From: Melioribacter roseus
GTDB taxonomy: Bacteria; Bacteroidota; Ignavibacteria; Ignavibacteriales; Melioribacteraceae
Length of the DNA stretch: 64,000 bases
Reading direction: 5' to 3'
NCBI GenBank assembly: GCA_020724265.1
Contig: DYHH01000001.1
Coordinates: 130,674 to 194,673 of the forward strand
The position numbers and the translations under genes were made by a program. Positions 59,143 through 64,000 of the stretch are shown here, piece after piece. Numbering within the stretch: the first letter of the stretch is position 1; each line of letters starts with the position of its first letter. The notes under the pieces are model-generated. The model saw only the letters and a program-made list of their open reading frames with translations, searched no databases and was not told the origin of the DNA.

Positions 59143-61332
59143 TTATGCTAATTTCAGATTGGCAAATTTAATTAGAAGAGTTTTCATACCGTGTGATTCA
59201 AAATCAATTGTTATTTTTTGGTCATTCCCCATCCCGTTAATGGAAAGTATCTTTCCTTCACCAAATATTTCGTGGTGTACTCTGCTGCCTACCCTTACTG
59301 ATCTTCGTTCTTGATTATACTCATCGTCATAGCTCGGTTGATAAAATTCATCATAATTATCTGATTTTTTTCTCCGTCCGGATTTTCTACCTGTTCCACC
59401 GTTTAATTCGGTATAAGTATTAGGGTCAATTTCCTCAAGAAATCTTGATCTACTTTGATAAGCAACTTCACCGAATCGATATCTTGAACGTGCATAAGTA
59501 ATAAACACTTTCTTTTCGGCACGCGTCAATGCTACATAAAATAAACGACGCTCTTCTTCATCATTAGCATTCATATCGAATTTTGAGTTAAGCGGGAAAA
59601 GATCTTCTTCGCACCCGGTTACAAAAACAATCGGAAATTCTAATCCCTTTGCAGAATGTATAGTCATCAATGTGACACTGTTTTTTGATTCGTCTAACTG
59701 ATCGACACCGGAAATAAGTGAAACTTCTTCAAGAAATGTATCGAGGTCAGCATTTTTATTTTCTTCGTTATACTCCTGAATTGCTTTTAATAATTCTTGA
59801 ATGTTGTCATAACGCTGCTTGGAATCTTGAGTATTTTCTTCTTTATAAATACGCAGAACACCAAGTTCGTCAATTAAAGCTGAAGTAAGTTCAGCCAAAG
59901 AGAGTTTGTCTTTTAATTCGATATATTTATCAAGAAGCAGCTTAAACTGTTTTACATTTTTTTGAATACGCTCTTTTACCGCAATTACCTCAAAAACTCT
60001 TGACATAGTTGTAAATAAACTAATATCTAACTTACGGGCAAACTCAATCATTTTGGATATCGATGTATTGCCTATTCCTCTTTGCGGAAAATTCATTATG
60101 CGTAATAAGCTTTCTTCATCTTCTTGATTTGCCAAGATTCTTAAATAAGCAATAATATCTTTCACTTCTTTTCTTCGATAGAATTCAACACCACCTATAA
60201 TTTTGTAGGGAATTTTATCTCTTCTGAGAGCTTCTTCCAAAGCACGAGATTGTGAATTAACACGATATAATATTGCGATGTCATTTAAAGATATTTTTTT
60301 CTGCGATACTTCTTTTTTGATTTTCTTACTTATTTGGAATGCTTCATCCTTTTCATCAGCACATCTCAAAATTGAAAGTTGTTCGCCGTCATTATTTTCC
60401 GTCCATAAAGTTTTCCTGATTTGATTTTTATTATTCTTTATTACAGAATCGGCGGCTTGCAGTATCATTTTTGTAGAACGATAGTTTTGTTCAAGTCGAA
60501 ATACTTCGGCTTTATCAAAATCTCTTTCGAAATCCAGCATATTACCGATATGAGCACCTCTCCAGCCGTATATACTCTGAGCATCATCACCAACAGCGCA
60601 TACTTTGGTACGAGGTGTTGCAAGAAATTTAACTATTTCGTATTGAGCTTTGTTAGTATCCTGAAATTCATCAATAAGAATGTATTTGAATTGTTTGCGA
60701 TAATTTTGTAATACTTTTTGATGATTATTAAATAACTCAATCGGTTTTAACAACAAATCATCAAAATCCATTGCGTTATTGATATGAAGCCTCTTATTAT
60801 ATTCCCGGTATACTTTTGCAATTGTTTTCTCTTGAGGAGTTTGTGCAAAATCCTTTTCGTATTCGTCCGGACCAATCATTTGATTTTTCAAATTACTAAT
60901 TCTACTGTGTATAGAGTTCCCCGTCAATCCCGCAATATCTATCTCAAATTCTTGAAGAATATTATTTACAAGAGAAACAGAATCTTCTTTATCATATATC
61001 GAAAAATTTGTTTTGTAATTTATTTTATCTGCTTCTTGTCTTAAAATTCTTGCCAATATGGAATGGAAGGTTCCCATCCAAATTTTCTCAGCTTTTTTAC
61101 CTACTAAATGAGTAATTCTTTCTTTCATTTCATTAGCAGCTTTATTTGTAAATGTAAGAGCAAGAATATTTTCCGGTTCAAATCCATCCGCTAAAATATA
61201 TGCAATTTTGTGTGTAAGAACCTTTGTTTTCCCGGAACCTGCACCGGCAACAATCATATGTGGTTTTGAGTTGAATTCAACTGCAGCTACTTGGGCGGGG
61301 TTTAATTCTTCTAAAATCTTTGTTTTGGACAT
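59143..61332 (-). CDS. UvrD/PcrA-family ATP-dependent DNA helicase
   Basis: 729 aa, SF1A helicase. Motifs: Q-motif 'LNPAQVAAVE', I 'AGAGSGKTKVL', II 'LIDEFQDTNKAQ', III 'VGDDAQSIYGWRGA', IV 'LEQNYRSTKMIL', V 'VTLMTIHSAKGLEF', VI 'RRLFYVALTRAEKKVFITYA'. The C-terminus has a PcrA-like tail 'VGSRVHHEIFGEGKILSI', which binds RNA polymerase in PcrA/UvrD. Roles in nucleotide excision repair and removal of recombination intermediates are known for the family. Confidence 0.93.
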   Translation of the reverse strand: MSKTKILEELNPAQVAAVEFNSKPHMIVAGAGSGKTKVLTHKIAYILADGFEPENILALTFTNKAANEMKERITHLVGKKAEKIWMGTFHSILARILRQEADKINYKTNFSIYDKEDSVSLVNNILQEFEIDIAGLTGNSIHSRISNLKNQMIGPDEYEKDFAQTPQEKTIAKVYREYNKRLHINNAMDFDDLLLKPIELFNNHQKVLQNYRKQFKYILIDEFQDTNKAQYEIVKFLATPRTKVCAVGDDAQSIYGWRGAHIGNMLDFERDFDKAEVFRLEQNYRSTKMILQAADSVIKNNKNQIRKTLWTENNDGEQLSILRCADEKDEAFQISKKIKKEVSQKKISLNDIAILYRVNSQSRALEEALRRDKIPYKIIGGVEFYRRKEVKDIIAYLRILANQEDEESLLRIMNFPQRGIGNTSISKMIEFARKLDISLFTTMSRVFEVIAVKERIQKNVKQFKLLLDKYIELKDKLSLAELTSALIDELGVLRIYKEENTQDSKQRYDNIQELLKAIQEYNEENKNADLDTFLEEVSLISGVDQLDESKNSVTLMTIHSAKGLEFPIVFVTGCEEDLFPLNSKFDMNANDEEERRLFYVALTRAEKKVFITYARSRYRFGEVAYQSRSRFLEEIDPNTYTELNGGTGRKSGRRKKSDNYDEFYQPSYDDEYNQERRSVRVGSRVHHEIFGEGKILSINGMGNDQKITIDFESHGMKTLLIKFANLKLA

Positions 61333-61421
61333 AAAAATCCCTATTTCTTGAAAATTTAGTCTGCAAATATAATAAAACCGACTCCATTTATCAAAAAATT
61401 TGAGATTGAAAGATTTGGAAT

Positions 61422-61450
61422 AAAAAACCGGGAATAAAAACCCGGTTTTT
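61422..61450 (-). terminator. Rho-independent terminator of the aminopeptidase unit
   Basis: Stem AAAACCGGG / CCCGGTTTT with an 8-nt loop and T runs on both strands. It starts 18 bp after the aminopeptidase stop on the minus strand and could also stop rightward transcripts. Confidence 0.85.
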
Positions 61451-61467
61451 GAAGGAATTTAGAATTT

Positions 61468-62427
61468 TTAGATTAGTAACTTACCTTTTTCCATTATTAG
61501 CTTATTATCAAAGTAGACATTCGGTTGTTTTATAACACCATCAACATGAAAAGGTACATGAACTTTTCCGCCCATACTTTTATTATCGCCTAAAGCAATA
61601 TGAACCGTACCAAGAACTTTTTCGTCTTCCAGAAGCATACCGCTTAATTTTACCTTATCATTTGTTCCGATGCCAAATTCCGCTATATTTCTTCCCTTAT
61701 CACCAAATTTAGAAACCATTTTCCAAAGTTTCTCGGCTTCATTACCACCGGAAATTTCGGTTGCTAAACCTTTTTCAACTTTGATCTTAATTACATTTTT
61801 AAGAATACCTACTCCGGCGAAAGAACCATCCGAAACAAAAACACCTTCGGATTTTCCTTCAATTGGTGCAACAAAAGCTTCACCGGTTGGAAGATTTCCA
61901 CTTTCTCCTTTCTTATGGAACAAGCCTTTACTAGGAATAACTTTCCGATTTGCAATAGGCATTGTTATATCAGTTCCTTTTGTAGTAGTAACTCTAACAA
62001 CCTTAGTTTTCTCTAATCTCTTCTTTAGTTTCAGTGTGAGAGCAGCAATTTTTTTATAATCGGCATTAAGCCCTCTAATCATAACCTCTTTGGTTATACC
62101 GGGAAAGGTTGCAACTCTTACACCTTTTGCAGATGCACTTCTTCTTGCGTCTGTATGAGTTAATGATTTTGCAGTCGGACAAAGTACTACATCGAATTTT
62201 TTCATCAACTCAGCAACATACTCCGGGGGCTCTTCACCATTAATCTCTCGTGATTTCATTTCAACAAACAAAGCTTCGTGACCTAAACTTAGAGCATTCT
62301 CATAAAGTGATAGACCGATTTCTCGCTTTAGTTCATCAGTTACAATTAATATCTTTTCATTTTTTTTGGCACCCATGCAGTCACGGATAGCAATTTGAGA
62401 AGCTCTGTCTAATTTTGTTAACGGCAT
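61468..62427 (-). CDS. M29-family aminopeptidase (thermophilic aminopeptidase-like)
   Basis: 319 aa, slightly short for M29 (about 370-410). 'NLPTGEAFVAPIEGKSEGV' contains the metal ligand Glu, 'NIAEFGIGTN' another Glu, and 'LGTVHIALGDNKSMGG...PFHVDGVI' the His/Asp ligands. It removes N-terminal residues with cobalt, zinc or magnesium. AAGGAG precedes the ATG. Downstream of the outer-membrane gene by 10 bp, same strand. Confidence 0.85.
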   Translation of the reverse strand: MPLTKLDRASQIAIRDCMGAKKNEKILIVTDELKREIGLSLYENALSLGHEALFVEMKSREINGEEPPEYVAELMKKFDVVLCPTAKSLTHTDARRSASAKGVRVATFPGITKEVMIRGLNADYKKIAALTLKLKKRLEKTKVVRVTTTKGTDITMPIANRKVIPSKGLFHKKGESGNLPTGEAFVAPIEGKSEGVFVSDGSFAGVGILKNVIKIKVEKGLATEISGGNEAEKLWKMVSKFGDKGRNIAEFGIGTNDKVKLSGMLLEDEKVLGTVHIALGDNKSMGGKVHVPFHVDGVIKQPNVYFDNKLIMEKGKLLI

Positions 62428-62437
62428 TTTTACTCCT

Positions 62438-63181
62438 TTATAATGGAAAACCTAAATTTAGCTGAACTGCAGCTGCAAAACCTCCCTTTTCAATAAAAGG
62501 TTTGTTGATAGATGGATGTACAAAATTTATTCTATCAGAATTTTCTACAGAATCAATTTTAAAGAAATGATACATTGCAGTTCCTTCAATACTAATATAT
62601 CCTTCAATAAGATTAATTATTAAACCGGTTCCAATGTAGTAACCAATTTCAGGTCCGTCATTTTCATATTTATTTTCGGTTAATACTTCATTGTCAGAAA
62701 TAATTTTTTCTTTTAGTTCAATATTATAGAATGTTATTCCGCCTTCTATTAATTTCAGATGAAGAAAATTAAATACAGGTAAACCAAAATCTAGACCAAA
62801 GCCCCAATGATTACTTGTTAATTCATATTCATTTTTTAAAAATACTCCGACTTGATTAGGATCTTCAAATGAGTGTTGTTCTTTCGAGAATTGGAAAAAA
62901 CCTTTAGCCGTAAGAAAAACATGGTTAAATTCAGCGCGTAAAATATTTGCACCGAATCTAAACCCGGTGGCTTTTTCGAATTGAATCGGGGAATTAACTT
63001 CAGATTGATTGTTGGCAAAAATTAAATCTAAGCTTTTATTAAGACCAACCGGTTCATATGTATGCTGTCCATAACCGCCGTAAAAACCGCTTAAACCAAG
63101 ACAACCAAAACCAAATGTTTGAGCAGTCAGTGATGAAGCTGCATACAAAAATGATAATATTATAAGAGTACCGATTTTCAT
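62438..63181 (-). CDS. Outer-membrane beta-barrel-like protein, unknown function
   Basis: 247 aa. Signal peptide ends near 'ASSLTAQ'. The rest is alternating polar/aromatic strands with Gly turns ('FGFGCLGLSGFYGGYGQHTY', 'HWGFGLDFGLPVFNFLHLKL', 'IGYYIGTGLIINLIEGYISI'), ending 'VQLNLGFPL', which fits a small outer-membrane barrel. No specific family recognised. Confidence 0.65.
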   Translation of the reverse strand: MKIGTLIILSFLYAASSLTAQTFGFGCLGLSGFYGGYGQHTYEPVGLNKSLDLIFANNQSEVNSPIQFEKATGFRFGANILRAEFNHVFLTAKGFFQFSKEQHSFEDPNQVGVFLKNEYELTSNHWGFGLDFGLPVFNFLHLKLIEGGITFYNIELKEKIISDNEVLTENKYENDGPEIGYYIGTGLIINLIEGYISIEGTAMYHFFKIDSVENSDRINFVHPSINKPFIEKGGFAAAVQLNLGFPL

Positions 63182-63236
63182 TATATCTATATTGATATCT
63201 TTATTATTAATCTACAAAAAATAGAGAATAACTACA

Positions 63237-63560
63237 TCATTTTATCGTGTAAAATCGTATGAACTTTTTATTTTCCAACTGCGTAAGAAATAGTGAAACA
63301 CGCTGGTCTATCTTCTCATCTTTGGAGAATCTAACTTGTGTCAATTCAATTATTCGCTTAACATTATTTTTGCCGTCGCAGTTTAGCCAAATGAAGCTAC
63401 CGATTTCATCAAGTTCAATTTCAGCAACTTTTTCCTTTCTAGGTTTGATGAATTTATCCAACCAGGTTTTTTCAAATTTATCATAATGAACAAACACTTT
63501 TTCATTTTTAATTTTATGGCTGCATTCTCTTACAGGTATATAATCAGAAATATCAATCAT
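63237..63560 (-). CDS. PqqD-like (RRE-type) protein
   Basis: 107 aa. 'EIELDEIGSFIWLNCDGKNNVKRIIELTQVRF' is the PqqD core (L-D-x-x-G-x-x-I-W...DG...V..I), followed by the final helix pair. In the family this domain binds precursor peptides for radical-SAM or other maturases; stand-alone versions of unknown role are frequent. No maturase or peptide gene is visible here. Its start overlaps the MFS stop (TGATG). Confidence 0.75.
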   Translation of the reverse strand: MIDISDYIPVRECSHKIKNEKVFVHYDKFEKTWLDKFIKPRKEKVAEIELDEIGSFIWLNCDGKNNVKRIIELTQVRFSKDEKIDQRVSLFLTQLENKKFIRFYTIK

Positions 63561-64000
63561 TCTTTTTTACCTGAAGGATATTCAAGACCATGACCATCAG
63601 GCCCCATTTCACTTCGTCTTAACATAAATGCAAAGAATAATCCTAAGAATCCTAGTATAGAAAATATCCACATACCATATTCGTAACCTGATGGGTTCTG
63701 AGCCGAGGCACCGCCATAATCATTTGCCGCACCTATCATCCAATTGAAACCGGCTAAACCAATTTGTTGAATTAAAGTCATTAATGAATAAGCAGTTCCA
63801 AGTCTATTTGCACTTACAATATATGCAACAGAGGGCCACATAACTGCAGGTATTAGCGAAAAAGCAACTCCCATTAATGCAATCGGAACGAATAGAGAAA
63901 TATCCGTATATACCATCATTAAATAAACAGGAAGAAGTACTAACGAACCTGCCATCATAAAGAGAGAGCGTTTCCCAACTTTGTCGACAATTAAACCAAA
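63557..64000 (-). CDS. MFS transporter, C-terminal part (5' end outside window)
   Basis: The frame remains open to the window end, so the gene is truncated there. 'FGLIVDKVGKRSLFMMAG' is the MFS motif A-like loop between two helices; 'GVAFSLIPAVMWPSVAYIV' and 'FSILGFLGLFFAFMLRR' are further helices. At least four helices are visible, consistent with the C-terminal half of a 12-helix carrier. The substrate is unknown. Confidence 0.8.
   Translation of the reverse strand, partial: FGLIVDKVGKRSLFMMAGSLVLLPVYLMMVYTDISLFVPIALMGVAFSLIPAVMWPSVAYIVSANRLGTAYSLMTLIQQIGLAGFNWMIGAANDYGGASAQNPSGYEYGMWIFSILGFLGLFFAFMLRRSEMGPDGHGLEYPSGKKE

Noticed and set aside
1-64000. tRNA, rRNA, CRISPR or insertion sequence
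   Set aside because: No cloverleaf-like sequence with a T-arm, no regularly spaced repeats with unique spacers and no transposase was seen by eye; a covariance search would be needed to be certain.

Overview
The window is AT-rich bacterial chromosome. Three large secreted proteins end in the 'NYPNPFNP...' type IX secretion (T9SS) type A sorting domain, many genes have AGGAG-type ribosome binding sites, and FeFe hydrogenases occur beside fibronectin-III/TPR envelope proteins. Together this points to the Ignavibacteria/Melioribacter branch (Ignavibacteriota) of the Bacteroidota-Chlorobi group. No rRNA, tRNA, CRISPR array or insertion sequence was recognised. The assignment is inference from family knowledge; no database was searched.

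Layout. 1-2560: the 3' end of an RqcH/NFACT gene, then a three-gene HipB/HipS/HipT-like toxin-antitoxin operon preceded by three evenly spaced operator-like palindromes, then an 80-bp inverted-repeat element. 2560-9332: a leftward short-chain dehydrogenase, then a tightly overlapping rightward operon (rhodanese, MauE/DoxX, three GT9 glycosyltransferases, homocysteine methyltransferase, ispE). 9367-23115: a sensor kinase, then a ten-gene leftward operon. That operon encodes two complete trimeric FeFe hydrogenases flanking a phosphorelay made of an FeFe-hydrogenase-domain histidine kinase, two stand-alone receivers and a receiver-PAS-kinase. It starts at a consensus sigma-54 promoter and ends at a strong terminator. 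23364-25285: a CDF cation transporter, Ogt and YjbQ.

25332-41252: an envelope/exopolysaccharide region. It has a GT2 synthase, a small membrane protein, a pseudo-deacetylase, a TPR plus beta-barrel exporter, a KaiC-like ATPase, a GH9 glycanase, a fatty acid hydroxylase-like protein, an FN3 lipoprotein and a hybrid kinase with a decayed ATPase domain. The set resembles Pga-type export of a polysaccharide, but several 'enzymes' have lost catalytic residues. 41723-42244: glutaredoxin and a lone groES.

42500-54150: the most unusual part. Three tandem T9SS-sorted FN3-like surface proteins share (i) a sigma-70 promoter whose start site falls at the first base of a conserved 5' leader, (ii) a roughly 113-137 nt leader with two CCAGCC boxes and two hairpins that each display the loop UGAGGG on covarying stems, and (iii) a 29-codon membrane miniprotein gene just downstream, with its own ribosome binding site. 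Two copies share a near-perfect 1-kb direct repeat.

54599-64000: two sodium symporters, a phosphofructokinase with pyrophosphate-type active-site residues, a UvrD/PcrA helicase, an M29 aminopeptidase, an outer-membrane protein, a PqqD-like protein and an MFS transporter cut by the window end.
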